A stretch of DNA of 64,000 bases from Hyphomicrobiales bacterium. GTDB lineage: Bacteria; Pseudomonadota; Alphaproteobacteria; Rhizobiales; Phreatobacteraceae. Below the pieces are notes generated by a model, which saw nothing but the letters and a program-made list of their open reading frames with translations, did no database searches and had not been told where the DNA came from. The stretch lies in the NCBI GenBank assembly GCA_017304475.1, contig JAFKKV010000029.1, positions 1 to 64,000 on the forward strand, given 5' to 3'. Shown here one piece after another: positions 46,021 through 56,385 of this stretch. Position 1 is the first letter of the stretch, and each line of letters opens with the position of its first letter. Made by a program: the position numbers and the translations under genes.

Positions 46021-47780
46021 ATGCCGAGATCGCCTGGTTGCGCAGGACCGCGCCGCTTTTGCCGGCGACGGGATTGCTGACATTTCTCTTTCTCATCCCC
46101 GTGCTCGGATTGCTCGCACTGAGCGTCCTGTCGAGCGATGGCGGCCTGTCGCTCGAGCACTACCGGCGGCTGTTCGCGACGAAATCCTATGTCGACAGCC
46201 TCGGCACGACGCTGAAGATCTCGACCTGGACGGCGCTCCTCTCGGTTGGCCTCGGCTACCCGCTGGCCTATTTCATCGCGCGGCAGCGCCTGTCGATCGG
46301 CGGGCTGCTCATGCTCGGCGTGCTCATTCCCTATTGGTCCGGCGTGCTGCTGCGCACCTTTGCTTGGCTGGTGCTGCTCGGTCGGCGCGGACCGGTCAAC
46401 GGCACGCTGACGCAGCTCGGCATCGTCGATGCGCCGGTGCAGTTCCTGTTCCACACCGGGGGTGTCCTGCTCGGCATGGTCAATGCCTATGTGCCGATCG
46501 CCGTGCTGCTCATGACCTCGGCGATGCAGTCGATCGACCGCCGCCTGGAGACCGCCGCAGCGACCATGGGCGCGGGGGCCGCCCAATCGTTCTGGCGGGT
46601 CTATCTTCCGCTCTCCATGCCGGGCGTAGCGGCGGCGCTGCTGCTGGTGTTCATCTCCAGCCTCGGCACGTTCATCACGCCGGCGCTGCTCGGCTCGGGC
46701 CGTGAAGTCATGATCGCCCAGGTGATCATCGACCAGGTCGAGCAATTGCTGAACTGGGGTTTTGCCGGCGCCGTCGCCATGCTGCTGCTCGTCGTGACCC
46801 TGGCGGTGTTCATCCTGTTCAATGCGCTGTTTGGTGCATCGGCCTTGCTCGGCCGCGGCGCCGCGCCACGGATGACCCGCCTTGGGCGTCTCTCCGGCGC
46901 GGCCGGCCGGGCCATTGTCGGAACGCTCGGTTCGGCCTTCGACAGGATCGAAGCCCTCCTGCCGCAGCGCCCGGCGCAGCGGCGAGGCGGCAATTTCGCG
47001 CTGGCGATCGTTGCGCTTGCCGTGCTCGCTGTGCTCATCGTGCCGGCACTGTTCCTGGTGCCGATATCCTTCACCGGCGGCAGCTTCATGGAGTGGCCGC
47101 CGCGCAACTTCTCGCTGCGCTGGTACGAGATGGTTCTGACCTCGGACCAGTGGCTGCGGGCCGCCATCCGCTCGCTGGTGGTCGGTATCGCGACGGCCTT
47201 GCTGTCCGTGCTCATCGGCCTGCCCGCGGCCATGGCCTTCACCCGCGGTGCCTTTCGCGGACGGACGGCATTGCTCGGCTTCGTGCTGTCGCCGATGATC
47301 ATTCCGCATATCCTGATCGCCGTCGCGCTGTTCTATCTGTTCGCCCGCACCGGCCTGGTCGGCACCAATCTCGGCCTGATCCTCGGGCATACGGTCGTCT
47401 GCCTGCCTTACACCGTCATCGCGCTCATGGCCGTCCTGTCGACCTATGATCGGCGGCTCGACCAGGCGGCGGACACGCTGGGGGCCTCGACCTGGCAAAG
47501 AGTATGGCTGATCACGCTGCCACTGATCCGGCCGGGGCTCGCCGCGGCTTTCCTGATCGCCTTCGTCACCTCGTTCGAAGAGCTGACCATCGCCATGTTC
47601 GTCACCGGCGGACTGACCGCGACGCTGCCGAAGCAGCTCTGGTCGGAAATGCTCATGGCGGCGAGCCCGGCTCTCGCCGCGGTGTCGACGGTCATGCTGG
47701 TCTTTATTTCCGCCGTGATCGTGTTCGCCTATCTGCTGCGGAGCCGCGCTTCCGCCGGCGGCGGCGCGCCAAACATATGA
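46017..47780 (+). CDS. Fused two-domain ABC permease (PotB-PotC fusion)
   Basis: A 587-residue membrane protein that joins the two permease subunits normally encoded apart. The first half (about 1-285) has a PotB-like start, LIPYWSGVLLRTFAWLVLLG and the EAA loop ETAAATMGAGAAQSFWRVYL. After a basic linker (about 286-330) the second half has the PotC-like PPRNFSLRWYEMV and a second EAA loop DQAADTLGASTWQRVWLITL. The frame is continuous, with no stop or frameshift near the junction. The start is GTG at 46017. It ends only 4 bases before the convergent Lrp gene. One chain with two EAA loops would dock a dimer of the single ATPase. Confidence 0.92.
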   Translation: MNAEIAWLRRTAPLLPATGLLTFLFLIPVLGLLALSVLSSDGGLSLEHYRRLFATKSYVDSLGTTLKISTWTALLSVGLGYPLAYFIARQRLSIGGLLMLGVLIPYWSGVLLRTFAWLVLLGRRGPVNGTLTQLGIVDAPVQFLFHTGGVLLGMVNAYVPIAVLLMTSAMQSIDRRLETAAATMGAGAAQSFWRVYLPLSMPGVAAALLLVFISSLGTFITPALLGSGREVMIAQVIIDQVEQLLNWGFAGAVAMLLLVVTLAVFILFNALFGASALLGRGAAPRMTRLGRLSGAAGRAIVGTLGSAFDRIEALLPQRPAQRRGGNFALAIVALAVLAVLIVPALFLVPISFTGGSFMEWPPRNFSLRWYEMVLTSDQWLRAAIRSLVVGIATALLSVLIGLPAAMAFTRGAFRGRTALLGFVLSPMIIPHILIAVALFYLFARTGLVGTNLGLILGHTVVCLPYTVIALMAVLSTYDRRLDQAADTLGASTWQRVWLITLPLIRPGLAAAFLIAFVTSFEELTIAMFVTGGLTATLPKQLWSEMLMAASPALAAVSTVMLVFISAVIVFAYLLRSRASAGGGAPNI

Positions 47781-47784
47781 GCGC

Positions 47785-48249
47785 TCACAGGGCCTCGATC
47801 GGAATGGCGCGGTTGATCACCGCCCGCATCGCGAAGCTCGATTGCAGCCGCGCCACGCCGGGCAGGCGCGACAGCTGCATCTTGTGGATGCGCTCATAGT
47901 CGGCAATGTCGCGAGCGAGCACGGTCACCGTGTAGTCGTCGCTGCCGGACATCAACAGGCAGCGCACGATGGAGGGGCATTTGCGCACCGCCTCCTCGAA
48001 GCGGGCCAGTGCCTCCTCGCTCTGCTTTTCCAGGGTGATGCGCACCACCACCGTGGTGGTGAGCCCGAGCTTGTCGGCGGCGATCTCGGCCTGGTAGCCG
48101 GCGATCACGCCGGCTTCCTCCAGGGCCTGCTGGCGGCGCGCGCAGGCGGTCGACGACAGGCCGACCTGCTTGCCGAGCTCGACATGGCTGATGCGGCCAT
48201 GGGTTGAAAGCGTGCGAAGGATCGCGAGATCGAACTTGTCGAGGGTCAT
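47785..48249 (-). CDS. Lrp/AsnC-family transcriptional regulator
   Basis: A 154-residue Lrp-type protein: winged helix (LDKFDLAILRTLSTHGRISH, ELGKQVGLSSTACARR) and a RAM ligand domain (TVVVRITLEKQSEEAL, CLLMSGSDDYTVTVLARDI). The ATG at 48249 has AGGAA eight bases upstream. It is divergent from alanine dehydrogenase across 134 bases. This is the common arrangement of an Lrp-type activator (often called AldR) with its target, so alanine is the probable ligand. Confidence 0.92.
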   Translation of the reverse strand: MTLDKFDLAILRTLSTHGRISHVELGKQVGLSSTACARRQQALEEAGVIAGYQAEIAADKLGLTTTVVVRITLEKQSEEALARFEEAVRKCPSIVRCLLMSGSDDYTVTVLARDIADYERIHKMQLSRLPGVARLQSSFAMRAVINRAIPIEAL

Positions 48250-48383
48250 CGATGCATTCCTGCGCGAAATGATATCACGGCGCTTGAATCCTGCGTCGAT
48301 ATCTTTAGTGCCGGCCAAGTTCGGTGGGAAGCGGCGCGGGCGCGCGCCTAACCTGCGACCCATCCCCGTCAAGGAATGGTGCC

Positions 48384-49499
48384 ATGCTGGTCGGTGTCCC
48401 CAAGGAAATCAAAACCCATGAATATCGCGTCGGTCTGACCCCGGCCGCGGTCCGCGAATATGTCGCGGCGCGGCACGAGGTGATCGTCGAGACCGGCGCG
48501 GGCGCCGGCATCGGCGCGACCGACGCGGATTACGAAAAGGCCGGCGCGCGCATCGTCGCCAAGGCGGCCGAGGTCTTCGCCAGGGCCGACATGGTGGTCA
48601 AGGTCAAGGAGCCGCAGCCGCAGGAATGCGCGCAACTGCGGCCGGGCCAGATCCTGTTCACCTACCTGCACCTGGCGGCCGATCGGGCACAGGCCGAGGC
48701 GCTGATGAAGTCCGGCTGCACGGCGATTGCCTATGAGACGGTGACCGATGCGCGGGGCGGCCTGCCGCTGCTCGCGCCGATGAGCGAAGTGGCCGGCCGG
48801 CTCGCCATCGAAGCCGCTGCCTTCAGCCTGCGGCGCCATGCCGGCGGTCGCGGCCTGCTGCTCGGCGGCGTGCCCGGCGTGCTGCCGGCGCGGGTCATGG
48901 TCATCGGCGGCGGCGTGGTCGGCACCCATGCGGCGCGCATGGCCGCCGGCCTCGGCACCCAGGTGACGGTCATCGACCGTTCGCTGCAGCGGCTGCGCGA
49001 ATTGGACGACCTCTTCGGCGGCCGGGTGCAGACCCGCTATTCCACCATCGACGCGATCGAGGAAGAGGCGCTGGCCGCCGACGTCATCGTCGGCGCGGTG
49101 CTGATCCCGGGCGCCAGCGCACCCAAGCTGGTGCGCCGCGAGATGCTGGCGCGGATGAAGCGCGGCGCGGTCATCATCGACGTCGCCATCGACCAGGGCG
49201 GCTGTTTCGAGACCTCGCGGCCGACCACCCATGACGCGCCGACCTATGAGGTCGACGGCGTCATCCACTATTGCGTCGCCAACATGCCGGGCGCCGTGCC
49301 GCTGACCTCCAGCCATGCGCTGAACCACGCGACGCTGCCCTTCGGTCTCGCGCTGGCGACCCGCGGCCTGCAGGCCCTGGTCAATGACCCGCATCTGCGC
49401 AACGGCCTCAACATCCATCGCGGCCGCGTCACCAGCAAGCCGGTCGCCGAGAGCCTGGCCTTGGATTTCCTGTCGGCGAGCGACGCGCTGGCGGCCTAG
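48384..49499 (+). CDS. ald: Alanine dehydrogenase
   Basis: NAD-dependent oxidative deamination of L-alanine to pyruvate and ammonia, 371 residues, the standard length. It opens with LVGVPKEIKTHEYRVGLTP, has the substrate lysine in MVVKVKEPQP, His in LFTYLHLAAD, the Rossmann motif VIGGGVVGTHAARMA and the conserved DVAIDQGGCFETSRPTTH segment with the catalytic Asp. AAGGAA precedes the ATG. It allows growth on alanine as carbon and nitrogen source, and is probably regulated by the divergent Lrp-type protein. Confidence 0.95.
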   Translation: MLVGVPKEIKTHEYRVGLTPAAVREYVAARHEVIVETGAGAGIGATDADYEKAGARIVAKAAEVFARADMVVKVKEPQPQECAQLRPGQILFTYLHLAADRAQAEALMKSGCTAIAYETVTDARGGLPLLAPMSEVAGRLAIEAAAFSLRRHAGGRGLLLGGVPGVLPARVMVIGGGVVGTHAARMAAGLGTQVTVIDRSLQRLRELDDLFGGRVQTRYSTIDAIEEEALAADVIVGAVLIPGASAPKLVRREMLARMKRGAVIIDVAIDQGGCFETSRPTTHDAPTYEVDGVIHYCVANMPGAVPLTSSHALNHATLPFGLALATRGLQALVNDPHLRNGLNIHRGRVTSKPVAESLALDFLSASDALAA

Positions 49500-49528
49500 C
49501 CGAATTGGTCTGGAAGGCGATCGAGCGA

Positions 49529-49550
49529 GTGCCCGCGTCACCGCGGGCAC
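49529..49550. terminator. Hairpin between convergent ald and copA
   Basis: GTGCCCGCG and CGCGGGCAC form a perfect 9-bp stem with loop TCAC between the convergent ald and copA stops. No long T run is seen on either side. Probably a bidirectional transcription stop. Confidence 0.6.
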
Positions 49551-49558
49551 CTGTTCGC

Positions 49559-52111
<2,553 letters not shown>

Positions 52112-52160
52112 GGAACGCTCCTGGATCCAATGCTTGTCTTCGGGCTCGCCACCACAGATG

Positions 52161-52183
52161 GACCTTCCAATCATGGGAAGGTC
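52161..52183 (-). promoter_or_regulatory. CueR-type operator/promoter of copA
   Basis: GACCTTCC-N7-GGAAGGTC is a perfect inverted repeat. On the minus strand it sits between TTGACC and a weak -10 (CATCTG) about 19 bases apart, the long spacer typical of MerR-controlled promoters. It faces copA. Confidence 0.85.
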
Positions 52184-52213
52184 AAGGGCGCGCCGTTGTC
52201 TTTTTTGCCGCTT

Positions 52214-52236
52214 GACCTTCCCATGGTTGGAAGCCC
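52214..52236 (+). promoter_or_regulatory. CueR-type operator/promoter of the CopZ-like gene
   Basis: GACCTTCC-N7-GGAAGCCC resembles the copA operator. TTGACC (52212-52217) and TACATC (52237-52242) are 19 bases apart, again the MerR-type spacing. It lies 35 bases before the CopZ-like start codon region. Confidence 0.8.
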
Positions 52237-52276
52237 TACATCTCCTGGCGACCCAACAGCAAGGAGGAGGTCGCCC

Positions 52277-52486
52277 ATGAAACTGCGTATCGAGAACATG
52301 ACCTGTGGCGGTTGCGCGCGCAGCGTCACGCATGCCATCCAGTCGGTCGACGCCAAGGCCGAGGTGGCCACCGATATTGCCGGTCGGACCGTCGAGATCC
52401 GCTCGCCGAAATCGACCGAAATCTTTGTCCAGAGACTGGCCACGGCCGGCTTCGACGCGGTCGAAATCACGGGCAACGCCTCCTGA
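52277..52486 (+). CDS. CopZ-like heavy-metal-binding chaperone
   Basis: A 69-residue single HMA domain. NMTCGGCARS gives the copper-binding pair Cys10 and Cys13. The rest follows the ferredoxin-like fold (VTDI, TVEIRSPKS, ATAGFDAVEI). AAGGAGGAGG is a very strong ribosome site. It is divergent from copA with a CueR-type operator for each direction, so the two are probably induced together. It likely carries Cu(I) to CopA. Confidence 0.92.
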   Translation: MKLRIENMTCGGCARSVTHAIQSVDAKAEVATDIAGRTVEIRSPKSTEIFVQRLATAGFDAVEITGNAS

Positions 52487-52686
52487 AGGCTCCCTCCGTC
52501 ATGGCATGATCCAGATCCGCCTCGGCCGGGAGCAGGTCGAGGCGGCGAGAGGCCGCCGTTGCATTCTCGGTCCGCCAGGGGAAGCGATGGGCGGTCGCCA
52601 CGGAGCTGCGGCCGCTCGGCGGGGCGGCGCCGTCATGGCCTCCTCCTTGGGACGATGCTCGCCAGATCGCGCGACCGCGCCGGGCC

Positions 52687-53121
52687 TCAATGCGCCGACC
52701 GCCGTTTCGACGATCGGGGCGGGCCGGGATCATGGCCCTTGGACAGCTCCTCGATGATCGGGCAATGCGGGCGGTCGTCGCCCTGGCAGTGTTCCGCCAG
52801 ATGGCGCAGCGTTTTCGCCATGTCGCGAAGCTCGCGCATCTTCTGTTCGAGCTCCGCCACATGCCCGAGCGCGATCTGCTTCACCTCGGCGCTGGCCCGC
52901 GAACGGTCGCTCCAGAGCGCGAGAAGATGGGTCATCTGCTTGACCGAGAAGCCGAGGTCGCGGGCGCGTCGAATGAACCGGAGCGTGTGGACATCGCTGT
53001 CCGAATAGACGCGATAGCCGGAATCCGTGCGCGACACGGTGGAGACGAGGCCGATCGATTCGTAATAGCGGATCATCTTGGCCGAGACGCCGGAGGCCGC
53101 CGCGGCTTCGCCAATGTTCAT
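52687..53121 (-). CDS. cueR: CueR-type copper-responsive MerR regulator
   Basis: A 144-residue MerR-family activator: N-terminal helix-turn-helix MNIGEAAAASGVSAKMIRYY, a dimer coiled coil, and the metal loop with Cys112 and Cys120 in CQGDDRPHC, the positions of the Cu(I) ligands of E. coli CueR. It would twist long-spacer promoters on binding Cu(I), Ag(I) or Au(I). A third operator of the same type sits in its own promoter. It is convergent with the CopZ-like gene. The short stretch 52487-52686 between them shows no gene. Confidence 0.93.
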   Translation of the reverse strand: MNIGEAAAASGVSAKMIRYYESIGLVSTVSRTDSGYRVYSDSDVHTLRFIRRARDLGFSVKQMTHLLALWSDRSRASAEVKQIALGHVAELEQKMRELRDMAKTLRHLAEHCQGDDRPHCPIIEELSKGHDPGPPRSSKRRSAH

Positions 53122-53194
53122 GGTCCGGCTCCTTGTGCCTGGGCGTCCTCGGGAGCTCGCGATGAGCCTCCCTGGGGCGTTGACCCATCACATA

Positions 53195-53217
53195 AAGGTT
53201 CCAACCGTTGGAAGGTC
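53195..53217 (-). promoter_or_regulatory. CueR-type operator in the cueR promoter
   Basis: On the minus strand GACCTTCC-N7-GGAACCTT, flanked by TTGACC and TATGTG 19 bases apart. It points towards cueR, indicating autoregulation. The flanking 53218-53345 shows no gene. Confidence 0.8.
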
Positions 53218-53345
53218 AAGAGGGCAGGCGCCGGCCGGCGGGCGAGACGCAACGATCGGCGACGGAGCCTTCCGAACGGGGCGACACGTCGTGCGAGATC
53301 GTTCGATTGCCGCGATCGGAAAGCGAAGGGACCGCGCCGCGCGCG

Positions 53346-54632
53346 TCACGCAGGCGGTTGCGCTTCACCCTGTCGCGCCGGGTCGAGATAGTCGGCGGCG
53401 CAAAGCGCATGGAGTTTGATCACCGCGATCGCCTCTTCGATAGTCACATGTTCCTCGTCGGTCCCCATGCTGAGCGGCGAGGGACCGCAGATGACGGCGG
53501 GAATGCCGCGCCAGCGCCAATAGCGGGTGTCGGTGCCGCCGAGGCTCGATACCGGCGGCGCATCCGATCCGAGCAATTGCCGGATATTGGCCCTGAGGAT
53601 GCCGGCCATCTCGCCGAAGGGATCGGTCATGCTGGCGGGATAGCTGTGATCCCAGTTGACGCGCATCTCGCAGCCATGCTCGGCAGCGAGGCTGTCGATC
53701 TGCCGCTGGATGGCGTCGCGGTCGGATCCGATGGGGATGCGGATGTCGAGATGGGCGATGCAGTCGGTCGGGATCTGCGTCGCCTTCTGGCCGCCCTTGA
53801 TGATGCCGATATTGACGGTGATGCGCCGTGCTATGTCGCCTGCGCCGGTGCCGAGATTGGCATCGGCCGCCGCGATCGTCTCGGGCGAGGTCAGGATCGC
53901 GTCGACGTCGGCCGGCAATGTTGCGAGCTTCAGGTGATAATCCGCGTAGATCCGCGCCGTCAGCTTGCAGATCCGCTCGATCGGATTGGGTGCATGGTGG
54001 GGATAGCCGCCATGGCCGCCCTTGCTGCGCGAGGATAGCGAAAAACGCAGGGTCGCCTTCTCGGTGAAGCGAAGTGTGCCGAGGCCGCTCGGCTCGCCGT
54101 TCAGGCAGCAATCGCCGCTGATCTCATCGGGCATGTGCTCGAACAGATAGCGGGTGCCGAAACGCCCGCCCGACTGTTCGTCCGAAACCACCGTCAGGGT
54201 CAGCGCTCCGGCAAGCTGCTGCCGCTTCTGGTAGAGGTAGCAATAGGCCAGGACCGAGGCCAGCGTGCCGGTCTTCATGTCGGAAGCGCCGCGCCCATAG
54301 ATCTTGCCGTCGCGGACATCCGCCGACCAGAGCGCTTCATTGGTCACCGGAAACACGTCCAGATGGCCGTTCAGCACCAGATGGCGCCCGGAGCCGGCGG
54401 CATCCCAGCGCCCGACGATATTCGGCATGGTCTCGTCGAGCGCGACGGTCCGATGCGGCACGCCGAAGCGATCGAGAATGGAGCGCACGAAATCAGCGGC
54501 CTCGCGGGTATCGCCCGGCGGGTTGACGCTGCGGATCCGGAGGAAGCGGCGCAGCAGATCGATGATCTCGGAGCGGTTCGCGTCGATCAGTTCGGACAGT
54601 TCCGATTTCAGCGTCGTCTTTGCGTCCGGCAT
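53346..54632 (-). CDS. M20-family metallopeptidase (ArgE/DapE type)
   Basis: A 428-residue di-metal hydrolase of the ArgE/DapE/CPG2 clan, cleaving an amide or peptide bond. Metal motifs: LNGHLDVFP (His and Asp), YGRGASDMKTG (bridging Asp), VVSDEQSGG and the late His in EEHVTIEEA. The usual pair DEE is DEQ here: the general-base Glu is kept and the next, a usual metal ligand, is Gln. The ATG at 54632 has CGGAGC six bases upstream. It is the third gene of a minus-strand group with a peptide-type binding protein and an AbgB-like amidohydrolase, so it may act on an imported acyl-amino acid or peptide. Confidence 0.88.
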   Translation of the reverse strand: MPDAKTTLKSELSELIDANRSEIIDLLRRFLRIRSVNPPGDTREAADFVRSILDRFGVPHRTVALDETMPNIVGRWDAAGSGRHLVLNGHLDVFPVTNEALWSADVRDGKIYGRGASDMKTGTLASVLAYCYLYQKRQQLAGALTLTVVSDEQSGGRFGTRYLFEHMPDEISGDCCLNGEPSGLGTLRFTEKATLRFSLSSRSKGGHGGYPHHAPNPIERICKLTARIYADYHLKLATLPADVDAILTSPETIAAADANLGTGAGDIARRITVNIGIIKGGQKATQIPTDCIAHLDIRIPIGSDRDAIQRQIDSLAAEHGCEMRVNWDHSYPASMTDPFGEMAGILRANIRQLLGSDAPPVSSLGGTDTRYWRWRGIPAVICGPSPLSMGTDEEHVTIEEAIAVIKLHALCAADYLDPARQGEAQPPA

Positions 54633-54649
54633 TGCATGCTCCGTTGCTG

Positions 54650-54679
54650 CCGCGGGCCCGTTCGCGAACGGACCCGCGG
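54650..54679. other. Strong hairpin between two hydrolase genes
   Basis: CCGCGGG-C-CCGTTCG and CGAACGG-A-CCCGCGG form a near-perfect stem; the middle CCGTTCGCGAACGG is a full palindrome. It lies between the AbgB-like gene and the M20 gene, which follow each other on the minus strand. It may be an attenuator, an mRNA-processing or stabilising stem, or a terminator without a T run. Confidence 0.65.
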
Positions 54680-54690
54680 CCGTCATGGCG

Positions 54691-56289
54691 TCAGATCGGT
54701 TCGCCGGCGCCGGTGCCGCGATGCGGCGTCGGGAAGGTCCACTCCTCGCCGCGCGCCGTCTTGACATATTCCGGCCAGCGCAGGTCGACCGGCGGGTCGA
54801 AATCGGCCGGCAGCAGCGGGCCGACCCAGTCCTTGCCACCGACACCGCCGCCGGTGCGCTCGTCGAATTCGGCCTTGCACGCCGAAAGCGCGCCGGGCTT
54901 GGTCGCCAGATCCACCATGGTCAGGGCCATGGTCTTGGCCGCCACGAACATGCCGGGGTCGACCGCCGCTGGCAGGCCGCCGAGCGCGTTATAGGCCCAG
55001 TTCGGATAGGCATAGCCGGGCGAGGGCGGTTGCAGCCGGGGCCTGGCGGCGAGCAGCCGCACCGTCGGGCAGTGCCAGGAATATTCGACATAGTCGTCGG
55101 CGCTCAGATGGGTCTGCCAGCCGGCCAGCGTCCGCTTCAATCCGGCATCGTTCTCCGCCGGCGTGGTCAGCGTGGTCACGCTCTTGATGAAGGGATTGGC
55201 CATCGGTTCGAGGCCGAGAGTCTTCTGGATCTCGCGGCCGAAGGCGAGCGCCGTCTCGTCATAGGCCGGCGCGCCGACCGCCTGCAAGTTGGCCCAGGTG
55301 AGCTCGGTCAGCGCGGTGTTCGGCAAGCCGACGCGCGTCTTGGTCACCCAGCGCACGAAGGCCCGGCAGCCGGTCGCCATGGCCGCCGATTTGGCGTTGC
55401 GGGCCAGGACGCGCCAGATCTGTTCCTGGATCGCCAGCGACGACGAGCGCCAGGAATATTGGATCTGGCTGAAGCGCGGCGGCAGGTTGTCGGAGGTCGC
55501 GCCGGCATCGCCCAGGACGAATTCGTTGAGCGTCCAGGAGCCGCTATGCGGAAACATCGCCTCCTTGGTGTATTTGGTCGTGGTGTACATCAGGCACATG
55601 GCGTCGAGCGCGCCCGGCGCGCGGGCCACCGCATGGGCCGTCTGCGACGGCATCAGCGAGGGATCGACCCAGTTCTCGGGATCGTCGGCCTCGAAGGTGA
55701 TGACGGCGCTCCAATAGGCGCCGAAATGGATGTCGCCGGTGACCGTGTTGCTCGGCCATGGATGCCAGACGACGGCGGCGTCGAGCCCGTCGAAATAGCC
55801 CTTGGCGGCGTGGATCGGCTTGGAGCCGCAGACCTTCTCGGCCGGTTCGCCGAACAGTTTCAGCGTGGCGTCGACGCCGTGCTGCTGGAACGCCGCCTTG
55901 GTGGCGAGCATGGCGGTGAGCGAGGCCGTGCCGAGCACCGAATGCGGATCGGTATGGCCGGCGGCATAGGGATGCAGCCCCTCGCGCGGCGCCTCGCGCG
56001 GCACCACCTGCTGCGAATTGCCGGGCACCGCGTCATATTCCGAGAAGCCGGCGAGCACCGGCCCGCCCTTGCCCCAGCTTGCCGCGAAGGCGGTGGGCAT
56101 GTCGCCGGACCCCGCTTCGACGCTGAAGCCCTCCTCGCGCAGAATGGCGACATAGGCGTCCAGCGAGCGATATTCGCGCCAGGCCGGTTCGGCGAAAGCC
56201 CAGATCCGCTCGTTGAAGGCGGACAGGCGTGCCTCGTTGCGCCCGATCCAGTCGAGCGCGGATTGCCTGATGGCGTTCGATGCAGTCAT
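54691..56289 (-). CDS. AbgB-like M20D amidohydrolase
   Basis: A 532-residue amidohydrolase resembling the AbgB subunit of p-aminobenzoyl-glutamate hydrolase. Seen are GFSEYDAVPG, a HTDPHS motif where AbgB-like proteins usually have a His-x-Cys-x-His element, VVWHPWPSNTV, EEGFSVEAG and the C-terminal AGEPI. The aspartate in HTDPHS would take the place of a metal-binding Cys. ATG at 56289. It is placed between the binding-protein gene and the second hydrolase. Probably a cytoplasmic amidase for imported N-acyl amino acids. Confidence 0.85.
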   Translation of the reverse strand: MTASNAIRQSALDWIGRNEARLSAFNERIWAFAEPAWREYRSLDAYVAILREEGFSVEAGSGDMPTAFAASWGKGGPVLAGFSEYDAVPGNSQQVVPREAPREGLHPYAAGHTDPHSVLGTASLTAMLATKAAFQQHGVDATLKLFGEPAEKVCGSKPIHAAKGYFDGLDAAVVWHPWPSNTVTGDIHFGAYWSAVITFEADDPENWVDPSLMPSQTAHAVARAPGALDAMCLMYTTTKYTKEAMFPHSGSWTLNEFVLGDAGATSDNLPPRFSQIQYSWRSSSLAIQEQIWRVLARNAKSAAMATGCRAFVRWVTKTRVGLPNTALTELTWANLQAVGAPAYDETALAFGREIQKTLGLEPMANPFIKSVTTLTTPAENDAGLKRTLAGWQTHLSADDYVEYSWHCPTVRLLAARPRLQPPSPGYAYPNWAYNALGGLPAAVDPGMFVAAKTMALTMVDLATKPGALSACKAEFDERTGGGVGGKDWVGPLLPADFDPPVDLRWPEYVKTARGEEWTFPTPHRGTGAGEPI

Positions 56290-56316
56290 GCGAAGTCTCC
56301 GTTATCTGCTGCGCGA

Positions 56317-56339
56317 CGCACCCGTTCACAACGGGTGCG
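56317..56339. other. Hairpin between the binding-protein and hydrolase genes
   Basis: CGCACCCGTT and AACGGGTGCG form a perfect 10-bp stem with a three-base loop CAC, in the 96-base gap before the AbgB-like gene on the minus strand. It has no T run and may lower read-through from the highly expressed binding-protein gene into the hydrolases. Confidence 0.65.
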
Positions 56340-56385
56340 CCGGTCGTCTCGAGTGTCGGGATGAGAGAGTGGCCTTGGCGCCGCG

